Shown here one piece after another: positions 7,552-15,748 of a stretch of DNA of 40,106 nucleotides. The notes under the pieces were generated by a model, which was given only the letters and a program-made list of their open reading frames with translations, did not search any database and was not told the DNA's origin. Both the position numbers and the translations under genes were made by a program. Origin of the DNA: Dermatophilaceae bacterium (lineage in GTDB: Bacteria; Actinomycetota; Actinomycetes; Actinomycetales; Dermatophilaceae); the NCBI GenBank assembly GCA_014377705.1, contig JACMPC010000108.1, forward strand, positions 1 to 40,106, written 5' to 3'. The stretch's first letter is position 1; each line of letters starts with the position of its first letter.

Positions 7552-7823
7552 TCACGGCCACGCCGCGTCGGGAGCATCCAGGGGCGAGTCGGGTCCGTAG
7601 AGCTCGGCGCCGAAGACCTCCAGGCCCTGGACATCGGTCGTGACCACGGGCGCCCCGCCACAGCAGAGGTCTCAACGGCGAGGTGGGGCTCGGAAGCCTC
7701 AACCGCGCGGGCCTGCTCATGGTTTGCAGCCGCAGATGCGCGCGCGGCCTCGGCGTACCGCTGGCGAACGTTCTCATGGACGTCCGCCGCTGCGCTCGGG
7801 CGAATGTCCTCGGGTGCACTCAT
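7552..7823 (-). pseudogene. arsM: arsM (arsenite methyltransferase) N-terminal remnant, frameshifted
   Basis: From ATG 7823 the frame gives the ArsM N-terminal helix (D-V-H-E-N-V-R-Q-R-Y-A-E-A-A). It then loses homology. In the next frame, from about 7668 downward, the typical L-C-C-G-G motif (cysteines near 7660-7665), T-T-D-V-Q-G and F-G-A-E-L-Y-G follow, and a TGA closes this frame at 7552-7554. So one frameshift lies near 7670-7720 and the methyltransferase domain (SAM-binding) is absent, the region after it being unrelated sequence in front of the heliorhodopsin gene. An intact ArsM would methylate As(III). It lies 71 bases beyond arsR in the same direction, the place expected for an ArsR-controlled gene. 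Confidence 0.8.
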
Positions 7824-7894
7824 GGTGTTCTGGCTCCTTGTGGTGCAGCCGGGCGGGGTTGACCCTGGTCGGCTGGTCGCCGAGGGTCAACGGG

Positions 7895-8254
7895 CTAGCA
7901 GCAGTTGACGTGCAGTGCCGTGGCGATGGCATGAATCGCTTCGGGGACGCCGCGGTAGTACACGTTCATCCCCCGGCGCTCCTTGGTGAGCAGCCCGCTC
8001 GCCTCGAGCTTCTTGAGATGGTGGGTGACCGTCGGCTCGGACAGTTTCACGATCGGGGCCAGGTCGCAGGTGCGGGCCTCCTGGCCGGGTTGGTCGAGGA
8101 TGTGGGCAAGCAGCTGCAGGCGGGCCGGATCGGCGAGGGCCTTCAGACGGATGGCCAGTGCGACGGCGTCGTCGTGGTCGAGATACGGGCTCGCACCCAG
8201 CGGTGGGCAGCAGATCGGGGACACATCCACGAGCACGGGGAGCGGCCTGGGCAT
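7895..8254 (-). CDS. arsR: ArsR-family As(III)-responsive repressor
   Basis: 119 residues, winged helix. Recognition helix region reads LSEPTVTHHLKKLEASGLL, followed by the wing E-R-R-G-M-N-V-Y-Y-R. The As(III) site is of the corynebacterial type: Cys15-Cys16 near the N-terminus (ICCPP) plus Cys63 (RTCDL), instead of the CVC in the DNA-binding helix of E. coli ArsR. An extra Cys pair ends the protein (118-119). It represses its own and the divergent arsD-arsA promoter until arsenite binds; that is the family role. A perfect palindrome lies 6 bases upstream of its start and is the likely operator. ATG 8254 fits the Cys15/16 numbering exactly. Confidence 0.93.
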   Translation of the reverse strand: MPRPLPVLVDVSPICCPPLGASPYLDHDDAVALAIRLKALADPARLQLLAHILDQPGQEARTCDLAPIVKLSEPTVTHHLKKLEASGLLTKERRGMNVYYRGVPEAIHAIATALHVNCC

Positions 8255-8260
8255 GCCACC

Positions 8261-8302
8261 AGCCTCTCACCTTCTTGACAAATGTCAAGAAGGTGAGAGG
8301 CT
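8261..8302. promoter_or_regulatory. ars operator: perfect inverted repeat, 20-bp arms
   Basis: AGCCTCTCACCTTCTTGACA at 8261-8280 is repeated as its exact reverse complement at 8283-8302, with AA between. The core TTGACA-AA-TGTCAA also provides outward-facing -35-like boxes. It sits between arsR (minus) and arsD (plus), so repressor bound here would cover both promoters. The arms are longer than an ArsR site needs (usually about 12-2-12 or less). Confidence 0.85.
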
Positions 8303-8336
8303 ACATATTAGATATACGTCAAACGACGGAATACAC

Positions 8337-8370
8337 GTCAGAGCACCCCTGAAGTCAGAGCACCCCTGAA
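8337..8370 (+). repeat. 17-bp tandem direct repeat in the arsD leader
   Basis: GTCAGAGCACCCCTGAA occurs twice head to tail (8337-8353, 8354-8370), directly in front of the arsD ribosome binding site (GAAGGAG, 8371-8377). Probably a replication-slippage duplication; a regulatory role is not shown. Confidence 0.9.
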
Positions 8371-8384
8371 GAAGGAGCAATCCG

Positions 8385-8783
8385 ATGACCACGATCCATG
8401 TCTTCGAGCCTGCGTTGTGCTGCAACACGGGAGTGTGCGGGCCGGACGTCGACCAGGCACTGGTGGACTTCACCGCTGACCTCGGTCACCTCCAGGGGCT
8501 GGGCGCCGACGTCCAGCGACACAACCTCGCCAATGACCCGTCGGCCTTCGCCGACAGCGACACCGTGCGGGCATTCCTGAAGGTGGCGGGTTCGGACGGT
8601 CTGCCGTTGACCCTGGTCGACGGCCTCACCGTGATGACGGGGGCCTACCCCGCGCGTGAGCAGCTAATGCGGTATGCCGGGCTGGGTTCCGAGCGCCAGG
8701 GATTATCGACCCCGGCGGGGGCGGGCGGGCTTGGCCTGACCGAGAAGTCCGGCGGCTGCTGCGGCCCCACCGGCTGCTGCTGA
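8385..8783 (+). CDS. arsD: ArsD arsenic metallochaperone
   Basis: 132 residues. ArsD carries As(III) or Sb(III) to the ArsA ATPase and raises its activity. The three essential cysteines are at the canonical positions Cys12, Cys13 and Cys18 (PALCCNTGVCG), followed by a thioredoxin-like fold. The C-terminus has two further vicinal pairs in GGCCGPTGCC, as in the E. coli protein. The start at 8385 follows GAAGGAG with 7 bases spacing. It is the first gene of the arsDA operon and lies 14 bases before arsA. Confidence 0.95.
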   Translation: MTTIHVFEPALCCNTGVCGPDVDQALVDFTADLGHLQGLGADVQRHNLANDPSAFADSDTVRAFLKVAGSDGLPLTLVDGLTVMTGAYPAREQLMRYAGLGSERQGLSTPAGAGGLGLTEKSGGCCGPTGCC

Positions 8784-8797
8784 GAAGCGGGGCCGGC

Positions 8798-10570
8798 ATG
8801 TTGTTTCTCGACGGTCCGCCACGGTTCCTGTTCTTCACCGGCAAGGGCGGGGCGGGCAAGACGTCGGTGGCCTGTGCCACCGCCTTGCACCTGGTGAGCC
8901 AGGGCAGGCGGGTCCTGCTGGTCAGCACCGACCCGGCGTCCAATGTCAGCCAGGTCCTCGGTGTCACCATCGGGAACGCAGTGACACCCATCGACAGGGT
9001 GCCGGGGCTGTCCGCGCTGGAGATCGACCCTGAACAGGCCGCGGAGGCCTACCGGGAGCGGATCATCGCCCCGGTTCGCGGGCTCCTGCCCGACAAGGAG
9101 CTAGCGTCGATCACCGAGCAGCTGTCCGGCTCCTGCACGACCGAGGTCGCCTCGTTCGACGAGTTCACGGACCTTCTCGCCGACGCGAGCCTGACCGACC
9201 AGTACGACCACGTCGTCTTCGACACCGCACCGACCGGGCACACCATCCGGCTGCTGCAGCTGCCCGGCTCGTGGACCGACTTCCTGGAAGCCGGCAAAGG
9301 CGACGCCTCGTGTCTTGGCCCGCTGTCCGGGCTGGAGAAGCAGCGCACGGTGTATGCCCGGGCCGTGAACGCGTTGAAAGACCCCGCCACGACCCGGCTG
9401 ATCCTGGTCGCCCGGGCCCAGGCCTCGTCCCTGGCTGAGATCGACCGCACCTACGGCGAGCTCAGCCAGATCGGGATCAACGGCGAGTACGTCGTCGTAA
9501 ACGGCGTCCTGCCGGCCATCGCCGGCGACGAGGACCTCGCCGCAGCCGTGCGCGAGCGGGAAGCTCACGCCATTGCCGCGATGCCGACCGCGATCGCCGG
9601 GCTCACACGTGACGTGATCGAGCTGAAGGCTTCGAACATGGTTGGCGTCGCAGCACTTGAGACCCTCTTCTCCACAGAAACCATCACCTACGAGAACATC
9701 CACTCCGAGAACAGCAGCAACGGACTGGACGGGCAACCGGAGCAGTCCGAGGTCACGGCCACGACTTTGGCAGCACTGGTGGCCGAGCTCGAGAACGGCG
9801 ATCACGGGCTGATCATGTGCATGGGCAAGGGCGGGGTGGGCAAGACCACCGTCGCCGCAGCCATCGCCGTCGCCCTGGCCCACCACGGCCACCAGGTGCA
9901 CCTGACTACGACCGATCCCGCCGCCCACCTCACCGACACCCTCAACGGCGCAGTCCCCGGGCTGGCTGTCTCACGCATCGACCCGGTCGAGGCCACCCGG
10001 TCCTACCGCGAGCACGTGATGGCGACCAAGGGCAAGAACCTCGACGAGGCCGGACGCGCCACCCTCGCCGAGGACCTGCGCTCCCCCTGCACCGAGGAGG
10101 TCGCGGTCTTTCAGCAGTTCTCCCAGGCGGTTCTGGAGTCCCGGCGCCACTTCGTCGTGATCGACACCGCACCGACCGGCCACACCCTGCTGCTGCTGGA
10201 CGCCGCCGGTTCCTACCACCGGCAGATCGCCCGCCAGATGGGCGACTCCATGCCGTTCAGGACACCGCTCATGCACCTGCAGGACCCGGCCGAGACCAAG
10301 GTCATCCTGGTCACCCTGGCCGAGCCCACCCCGGTCACCGAGGCGCAGGGGCTCCAGGAGGACCTCGAGCGGGCCGGGATCCACCCCTGGGCCTGGGTCA
10401 TCAACAACTCGATCGCCGCCGCGCGCCCCGAAACCGTGTTCCTGCGTCATCGCGCCGCCGGCGAGATCGAGAACGTCAACCGCGTCCACTCACTGGCGGG
10501 CCGGGTGGCCATGGTCCCGCTTCTGGCGACCGAGCCCATCGGGGAGGACCGCCTGGCCGAACTGACCTAA
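8798..10570 (+). CDS. arsA: ArsA arsenite-activated ATPase
   Basis: 590 residues, two tandem P-loop halves, as in E. coli ArsA (583). Walker A motifs are GKGGAGKTS near residue 15 and GKGGVGKTT near 343; each half also has the DTAPTGHT signature. The metal-site cysteines are at Cys113, Cys172 and Cys431, the first two at the same numbers as in E. coli. ArsA takes As(III) from ArsD and drives efflux through the ArsB or Acr3 membrane protein. No such channel follows: the next sequence is a pirin relic and then an opposite gene. The start ATG has only a weak GC-rich ribosome site, consistent with coupling to arsD. Confidence 0.95.
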   Translation: MLFLDGPPRFLFFTGKGGAGKTSVACATALHLVSQGRRVLLVSTDPASNVSQVLGVTIGNAVTPIDRVPGLSALEIDPEQAAEAYRERIIAPVRGLLPDKELASITEQLSGSCTTEVASFDEFTDLLADASLTDQYDHVVFDTAPTGHTIRLLQLPGSWTDFLEAGKGDASCLGPLSGLEKQRTVYARAVNALKDPATTRLILVARAQASSLAEIDRTYGELSQIGINGEYVVVNGVLPAIAGDEDLAAAVREREAHAIAAMPTAIAGLTRDVIELKASNMVGVAALETLFSTETITYENIHSENSSNGLDGQPEQSEVTATTLAALVAELENGDHGLIMCMGKGGVGKTTVAAAIAVALAHHGHQVHLTTTDPAAHLTDTLNGAVPGLAVSRIDPVEATRSYREHVMATKGKNLDEAGRATLAEDLRSPCTEEVAVFQQFSQAVLESRRHFVVIDTAPTGHTLLLLDAAGSYHRQIARQMGDSMPFRTPLMHLQDPAETKVILVTLAEPTPVTEAQGLQEDLERAGIHPWAWVINNSIAAARPETVFLRHRAAGEIENVNRVHSLAGRVAMVPLLATEPIGEDRLAELT

Positions 10571-10610
10571 CTCATCGCCCAGCCGGTCTGACTGACACCG
10601 GGCGGACCAC

Positions 10611-10735
10611 GTGGACGTGTACGGTCCCACCGACGTGCGCGAAAAAGCAGGTATGGCGGTGCAGCCCCATCCGCACCTGGAGCTGCAGACCGTCAGCCGG
10701 CTGGTCCAGGGAACGGTGCTGGGCTGCCTGCGCAT
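10611..10735 (+). pseudogene. Pirin-like cupin remnant
   Basis: About 40 codons read G-M-A-V-Q-P-H-P-H-L-E-L-Q-T-V-S-R-L-V-Q-G-T-V-L, which matches the metal-binding PHPH strand and following strands of pirin proteins (normally followed by H-R-D-S-L-G). After about 10725 the homology stops, with a possible frame-shifted trace (V-H-E) near 10760. The N-terminus and the whole second cupin half are missing. Probably the remains of a gene that once followed arsA. Confidence 0.65.
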
Positions 10736-10817
10736 GCGCGCAACGGCGAGCACCCGTGCATCGTTCATGAGCTCCGTGCAGTGGGTGGCAACGGCCAGCA
10801 GCGCGTCCAGTGAGTTC

Positions 10818-12092
10818 TCAGCTCGGGATCTTGCCCATGGTGACGCCGTGCTTGCCCAGAAGTGAGTCCGGCGGGAGGAAGTCCATCCCGGTGGGGAAGT
10901 TCAGGTATCCCGGTTTGCTGCCGGCGACCCCGGTCTGACCGTACTGCCAGAGGACCGCCTTGCTGTGAGGGTCCAGGATGATGAGCCGGTGGTTGCCCCG
11001 GTCAGCGACCATGTAGTTGCCGTTGGGCAGCGGCATCGCCTGTGATGGCTTGTTCAGAGCCATCTCCCCGGTCGGGCCATAGCGCCACAGCACCTTCCCG
11101 GTGTGGTCGAAGGTCACCACCTGGCCCGGGTTGGAATAGTCGACGGTCAGGTAGCGGTCCTTGGCGATCTCGTTGGGATCGGTGATGTACTTCACACTCG
11201 GAAGATGGACGCTCCAGGCGACCTGCCCGGACAGGCTCATCTCCGAGACCCAGCCGCCGTTGATCTCGCTGACCAGGTAGTTGCCGTTCATCATCGGGAA
11301 AGCCCCGCTCGGGCTGCCGAGGGTCTGGGGTGGGTTGTGCTGACACGTTCCGGCGCGGCCGATCTGGCGGCTCACCGCATGGCCCCCCTCGGGGATCATG
11401 ATGATCCGGCAGTTCGAGATGTCGGAGGCCACGATGTCGCCGTCGGGCAGCATCATCGCGTCGTCAGGGCCGAACAACCGGTCGGAGATCGACCCGGCCC
11501 GCCCGGACTTGCCGAAGCTGTAGACGATCTTGCTGGTGGCGATGTCGATGACGCTGATGACGTTGTCGTCGCCCTGGGTGGCGATGATCTGCTTGCCGTC
11601 CGGCGTGAAGTACGCGTCGTCGGGGGTCTTGAACCTCTGATCTGCGGCCAGGTCACCCTTGCGGGGGAACTCCCACATGGTCCGGCCGTCGCGATCGATG
11701 ATCACCAGACGGTTGTTCTGCTCGTCCGCGATCAGCAGGGGCCTGGGCAGGTCACGGGGGTCCGACCCGGCCATCAGGTGCCCTGGGCCGGAGGCGGTGA
11801 GCGTCAGGGTGCCAAGGGGCTGGATGGTCGGACTCGGTTCGGCCAGCGTTGCCGAGGCCGTTCTGGCCGGCGCGGACGTGGCACCCCCCGGCATGCTCGA
11901 GGCCATCGCCCCCGACTTCGCGGGCGGCTTGGAAGGGGTGTCGGCGGCGGCCACAAACCACCATGAGCCGAAGGCGAGGCTGCCGACCACGGCCGCGACA
12001 AGCCACCGCACGATCCGCCACTGCCGAACGATCTCCGGGGAGGGCGCGAGCCGGTGCTGACCGCTGGCGCCTGATCGATGCTGACCGCTCAT
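10818..12092 (-). CDS. Membrane-anchored NHL/PQQ-like beta-propeller protein
   Basis: 424 residues. A short basic N-terminus is followed by one membrane helix (about 29-50), then a Pro/Ser/Ala-rich linker (about 52-92), then repeated blades of the type L-I-A-D-x-x-N-N-R-L-V-I-I-D-R-D-G, I-I-A-T-Q-G-D-D-N-V-I-S-V-I-D, N-Y-L-V-S-E-I-N-G-G and N-Y-M-V-A-D-R-G-N-H-R-L-I-I-L-D. Such propellers bind ligands or proteins outside the cell; no catalytic residues can be named. ATG 12092 has GGAGG six bases upstream. It stands alone, with a gene-free region before it. Two cysteines (in SNCR and GTCQ) could form a disulfide. Confidence 0.82.
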   Translation of the reverse strand: MSGQHRSGASGQHRLAPSPEIVRQWRIVRWLVAAVVGSLAFGSWWFVAAADTPSKPPAKSGAMASSMPGGATSAPARTASATLAEPSPTIQPLGTLTLTASGPGHLMAGSDPRDLPRPLLIADEQNNRLVIIDRDGRTMWEFPRKGDLAADQRFKTPDDAYFTPDGKQIIATQGDDNVISVIDIATSKIVYSFGKSGRAGSISDRLFGPDDAMMLPDGDIVASDISNCRIIMIPEGGHAVSRQIGRAGTCQHNPPQTLGSPSGAFPMMNGNYLVSEINGGWVSEMSLSGQVAWSVHLPSVKYITDPNEIAKDRYLTVDYSNPGQVVTFDHTGKVLWRYGPTGEMALNKPSQAMPLPNGNYMVADRGNHRLIILDPHSKAVLWQYGQTGVAGSKPGYLNFPTGMDFLPPDSLLGKHGVTMGKIPS

Positions 12093-12531
12093 GGTGTTCC
12101 TCCAGCCAGGGCGCGCCTGCCTGCCCGATCACGGCAGCTACGGGCATCCGCCGGGCTCAGAAGCTGCATGAGTCCGCGTCCCAGCATGGGTTATCGAGGT
12201 TGACCGGGGCGGTACGCCACATCGATCTCTCCTCGTTCGTCTGGCCGTGCCGAGTGCCCGGCATGGTCATTACCGGATTCAGACTAGGCCACGAAAACGG
12301 CCGGCCAGACCACCTGGCCCGCCGCACAGGACCCGCCAGCCAGCCGCCCGCCAGCCCCAGCGACGTTTCCGCGAACGTTGTGAGGGCACCGTGGCGACGA
12401 CCTACCGGCCTGCTAAAGGCGGGTCGAGTCGTCCTGGCGGAATAGGTCCCGCTCCTGGGAGAGGGCGTCGGGGGTGGTCGGCCCCGATCTCGGCCCAGAA
12501 GATCGGAGGCCGGAGGCTAGCTGTCAGTGAC
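12093..12531. other. Gene-free region upstream of the beta-propeller gene
   Basis: 439 bases between the start of the propeller gene and the stop of the phosphodiesterase gene, both on the minus strand. The reading frames crossing it have no recognisable domain and no good ribosome site. It should hold the propeller promoter and the end of the phosphodiesterase transcript. I see no clear palindrome, repeat or RNA gene. Confidence 0.6.
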
Positions 12532-13305
12532 CTACTCGCGGCGGGAGGCCATCGGCGCCCACTGACCGCGCGAGACCAGCACCTCGCGCAAGACGTCGGG
12601 CCGGTCCGTGATGATCGCATCCACCCCGGCATCAAGCAGCCGTCGTATGACGACAGGGTCGTCGACAGTCCAGGTCACCACCCGCACGCCAAGGTCGTAC
12701 GACATCGCGACCAGGCGCTCGACGAAGATCGGGACCCAGCCGAGCTTGACCGGCACGTGCGCGAAGGGCGCGGTGGCCAGAGCCCGCGGCGGGCGCACTC
12801 CTGCCCGGGCGCACATCAGCAGCGTGGTCAGCGAGCGCCAGCCCAACGCCGTGGTGACCGCCGGGACCTCCTGGTGAACGTGAGCAAGCCACCCGTCCCA
12901 GGCACCCGCGATACAGACTCGTTCGGCAACGCCCCTGCGCCGCAGGGATTTCACCAGGGGCGCGATCCCGGCGAGGTCCTTGGAGTCGACGCTGAAGCAC
13001 TGGTCGGGGAAGGCGTCGAGCGCCTCGTCAAACGTGGGAATCGGCTCAGTCCCGTTGATCCGCAACGCGCGTAGCTCGCGCAGGGACCTGAGCCGGACCG
13101 GACCTGTCGCCGAGGTGACCCGATCCAGGGTCTCGTCGTGGAAGCACACCAGATGACCGTCGCTGGTCACCCGGACATCGGTCTCGAGATAGCCCACGCC
13201 AAGCCCCGCGGCCAGGTCGAAGGCGGCGAGCGAGTTCTCAGGAGCGAGTCCGGCGCCACCACGGTGTGCGATGGCGAGCGGTCCGGGTCCCTGGCCGTAG
13301 CTCAT
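12532..13305 (-). CDS. Glycerophosphodiester phosphodiesterase
   Basis: 257 residues, TIM-barrel GDPD family. Catalytic marks: IAHRGG at residues 12-17, PENS just after, ETDVRVTSDGHLVCFHDETLDRVT near 41-64 with the metal-binding Glu and Asp and the second catalytic His, and a conserved Lys in SVDSKD. The end of the barrel reads VVTWTVDDP and ITDRPD. The enzyme splits glycerophosphodiesters into glycerol-3-phosphate and an alcohol. There is no signal peptide, so it is probably cytoplasmic. Length and motif order are normal. It is the last gene before a long gap and is separated by 62 bases from the mannosyltransferase pair. Confidence 0.93.
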   Translation of the reverse strand: MSYGQGPGPLAIAHRGGAGLAPENSLAAFDLAAGLGVGYLETDVRVTSDGHLVCFHDETLDRVTSATGPVRLRSLRELRALRINGTEPIPTFDEALDAFPDQCFSVDSKDLAGIAPLVKSLRRRGVAERVCIAGAWDGWLAHVHQEVPAVTTALGWRSLTTLLMCARAGVRPPRALATAPFAHVPVKLGWVPIFVERLVAMSYDLGVRVVTWTVDDPVVIRRLLDAGVDAIITDRPDVLREVLVSRGQWAPMASRRE

Positions 13306-13367
13306 GATCCAAGGGTGCGGCAGGCAATGCCCCCGCGATGGCCGAATGGGTCAGAACCAGCCAACAT

Positions 13368-14507
13368 CTACCTGCTCCTCATCCGTTTGGTCATCCGTGA
13401 CGCCGCCGGTGCAGCGAGTCCGTGCAGGGCGAGCATCGTGTCCGTGGTGCGCGACCAGGGAAACGACTCCGCCCTGGCCCGGGCCGCCGCCCTGCGTCGC
13501 ACTTCCGGGACGGCAAGCAGTGACGCGATGGCTTCGGCGATTGCTCGCGCCTCGGGCATGGCGGTGCGACCAGCGTCCCCCTCGACGAGCTCGGCCACCG
13601 CGGACGTGCTCGCAGCCACGATGGGGGTGCCACACGCCAGGGCCTCCAGCGCCGCAAGCCCGAAGGTCTCCACCGGGCCCGGCGCCAGGACGACGTCCGC
13701 CGACCCGAGCAGCTGTGCGACAGCGCGGCGATCCGCCAGGTGCCCGACCAGCTCCACCGGCAGCCCCCGGGCCCGCCGCCGCAGCGAGTCGGCGAGCGGG
13801 CCGGACCCGGCCACGACCAGCCGGGCAGTGCACCCGCCGAAGCCGCCGCGAGACAGCACCCGGAGCGCCTCGATGGCCAGGTCGGGCCTCTTCTCCCGCG
13901 ACAGGCGACTGCACAGCACGATGAGGGGAACGCCAGCTGCCGGTGGGCGCTCGGCCGGCCGGAAATGTTCCAGGTCGACCCCCAGCGGCACGTGGTGGGT
14001 GCGCACCCCGATCCGCCCGAACTCCTGCGCGGCGAAACCGGTGGTGGTCACGACCCGGTCGAAGCGTTCGGCGGTCGTCACGTTGTGCCGGTCGGCCGCC
14101 CACTGCGACCCACGGGCTCCCAGGGGGGTGAAGGCGCGCAGTACACCGTCCACCCGTTCGTGCGCGATCACCGTGGAGGGGACCCCGGCCGCGCTGGCCC
14201 ACCGGCCGAGCCCACGCAGGGTCAGCCGGTCGGACACCTCGAGACGGTCCGGCCGCAGTGCGTCAAGAACGGCGCGTACCCCGCCCAGGTCCGCCAGGAC
14301 GCGGTAGCCGCCTGACCCGGGGACCCTCGGCCCGGCAAGGGTGACCCGGCGACCCCACGGCAGGGCCTCGTCGAGCGTCTGCGAGCCCGGGACCACGAGA
14401 ACGAACTCATGGCCGGCCGCGCGGTAGCCGCTCCCGAGGGCGTGGACAGTGGTGCGGATGCCTCCGCTGCGCGGGGTGTAGGCGTTCGCGACATGGACGA
14501 CGCGCAC
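13368..14507 (-). CDS. GT4 glycosyltransferase, PimC-like mannosyltransferase
   Basis: 379 residues, GT-B fold, family 4. The N-terminus M-R-V-V-H-V-A-N-x-Y-x-P-R-S-G-G-I-R-T and the stretch LEVSDRLTLRGLGRW resemble mycobacterial PimC. The donor-site E-x7-E is in ETFGLAALE, with C-S-R-L-S-R-E-K-R-P before it. PimC adds a mannose to phosphatidylinositol mannosides; here the acceptor is inferred only. The start is GTG at 14507, directly after the stop of the upstream gene with no gap, so both are one operon. The C-terminus runs into a Thr/Arg-rich tail. Confidence 0.85.
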   Translation of the reverse strand: MRVVHVANAYTPRSGGIRTTVHALGSGYRAAGHEFVLVVPGSQTLDEALPWGRRVTLAGPRVPGSGGYRVLADLGGVRAVLDALRPDRLEVSDRLTLRGLGRWASAAGVPSTVIAHERVDGVLRAFTPLGARGSQWAADRHNVTTAERFDRVVTTTGFAAQEFGRIGVRTHHVPLGVDLEHFRPAERPPAAGVPLIVLCSRLSREKRPDLAIEALRVLSRGGFGGCTARLVVAGSGPLADSLRRRARGLPVELVGHLADRRAVAQLLGSADVVLAPGPVETFGLAALEALACGTPIVAASTSAVAELVEGDAGRTAMPEARAIAEAIASLLAVPEVRRRAAARARAESFPWSRTTDTMLALHGLAAPAASRMTKRMRSR

Positions 14508-15626
14508 TCAGGACCCGCCCACGACCAGGGTGCTCGCGGCCTCGTCATAGTGGCGCAGCAGGCGGTCGCAGACAACGGGCCAGGTGCGCGCCCGCACCTT
14601 GTCGTGGGCGGCCATGCCCATCGCCCGCCGCTTCCACCTGTCACCCACCAGGTCGGCGACCCGGGTCCGCAGTGCCGCCAGGTCACCCGGCGGGTAGAGC
14701 CAGCCCGTCCGGCTGCTGTCGACGAGGTCGAGCAGCCCGCCCGCTCCCACGGCCACGACCGGGAGCCCGCTGGCCATCGCCTCCTGGGCGACCTGGCAGA
14801 ACGTCTCGTGCGGGCCAGGGTGCACGACGATGTCGAGGCTGGCCAGCGCCCGCGACAGGTCCGGGCCCGTCAGCACGCCGGTGAAGTGGGCGCCCGGCAG
14901 ACGCCGGGTCAGCCGCTCGCGTTCAGGCCCGTCGCCGATGATGACGAGCCGGATGCCGGGCAGGTCGTTCAGCACGGCGAGGTCCTCGACCTGCTTCTCG
15001 GCGGCCAGTCGCCCGACGAAGCCGACCAGGACGTCCCCGGCGGGGCCGAGCCGGTGCCGGAGCTCCGCGTCGCGATGAGCGGGAGAGAAGGCTGCGGTAT
15101 CGACTCCCCGGGGCCATACCTGCACCCGCGGGACGCCGTGCCGCTCGAGGTCGCGGGCGGCGGTGGGCGAGGGGGCAAGGGTGATCTGGGCGCGCTCATG
15201 GATGGAGCGGATGTGCCGCCAGGCGGCGCTCGAGGCGGCGGTGAGCCCGTAGCGCAACGCGAAGCCGGCCACGTCTGTCTGATAGATCGCCACCACGGGT
15301 ATGTCCAGCGAGGCCGCCGCACGCATCACCGGCCCGCCCACGGCGAACGGCGAGGCGAGGTGGATGACGTCGGGCCCGAACTGCGAAAGCTCACGGACGA
15401 GCCGCCCACCGGCGACCATCGGGACGCGCACCTGCGGGTAGCCGGGGAAGCCGACCGACGGCAGCGCCACCACCTCGAAACCCTCGCAGGTGGGGGGCGG
15501 GTTGCCCGGCGCCATGATCATCGCCTGGTGGCCGGTCCTGTTCAGGTGCCCCAGCACCTGGAGCACCGAACCGGTCACGCCGTTGATGTGCGGGAGGAAG
15601 GACTCGGAGACCACGGCCACCTTCAT
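14508..15626 (-). CDS. GT4 mannosyltransferase, MgtA/PimB-prime-like
   Basis: 372 residues. The N-terminus (V-V-S-E-S-F-L-P-H-I-N-G-V-T), the D-V-I-H-L-A-S-P motif, VAIYQTDV, PRGVD, VGFVGRLAAEKQ and the E-x7-E in HETFCQVAQE follow the mycobacterial GDP-mannose-dependent enzyme MgtA (Rv0557). That enzyme mannosylates glucuronosyl diacylglycerol in lipomannan synthesis. The closeness of two mannosyltransferases suggests a glycolipid or lipoglycan pathway in an actinobacterial envelope. ATG 15626 is the first gene of the pair; 122 bases separate it from the next upstream gene. The exact substrate cannot be read from sequence. Confidence 0.88.
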   Translation of the reverse strand: MKVAVVSESFLPHINGVTGSVLQVLGHLNRTGHQAMIMAPGNPPPTCEGFEVVALPSVGFPGYPQVRVPMVAGGRLVRELSQFGPDVIHLASPFAVGGPVMRAAASLDIPVVAIYQTDVAGFALRYGLTAASSAAWRHIRSIHERAQITLAPSPTAARDLERHGVPRVQVWPRGVDTAAFSPAHRDAELRHRLGPAGDVLVGFVGRLAAEKQVEDLAVLNDLPGIRLVIIGDGPERERLTRRLPGAHFTGVLTGPDLSRALASLDIVVHPGPHETFCQVAQEAMASGLPVVAVGAGGLLDLVDSSRTGWLYPPGDLAALRTRVADLVGDRWKRRAMGMAAHDKVRARTWPVVCDRLLRHYDEAASTLVVGGS

Positions 15627-15748
15627 GTGAGCAGTACAGCAGCCTCACCAGAACCGGACGGTGGTCCGCGGATGACGGGTTGCGGACCTCCGCATGAACC
15701 CTGGGTGAAGCGAGTCGCCTGTCGCCTGAGCGTCTGTGGGGGTGAACG

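Noticed and set aside
7262-7819. A 449-residue reading for the heliorhodopsin gene with a long N-terminal extension
   Set aside because: The extension is Arg/Pro-rich, runs through the arsM relic in the wrong frame and lacks homology; ATG 7261 has a good ribosome site and gives normal length.
13138-14307. 389-codon plus-strand open frame over the mannosyltransferase gene
   Set aside because: Ser/Arg/Pro-rich without domains, while the minus strand has full GT4 motifs.
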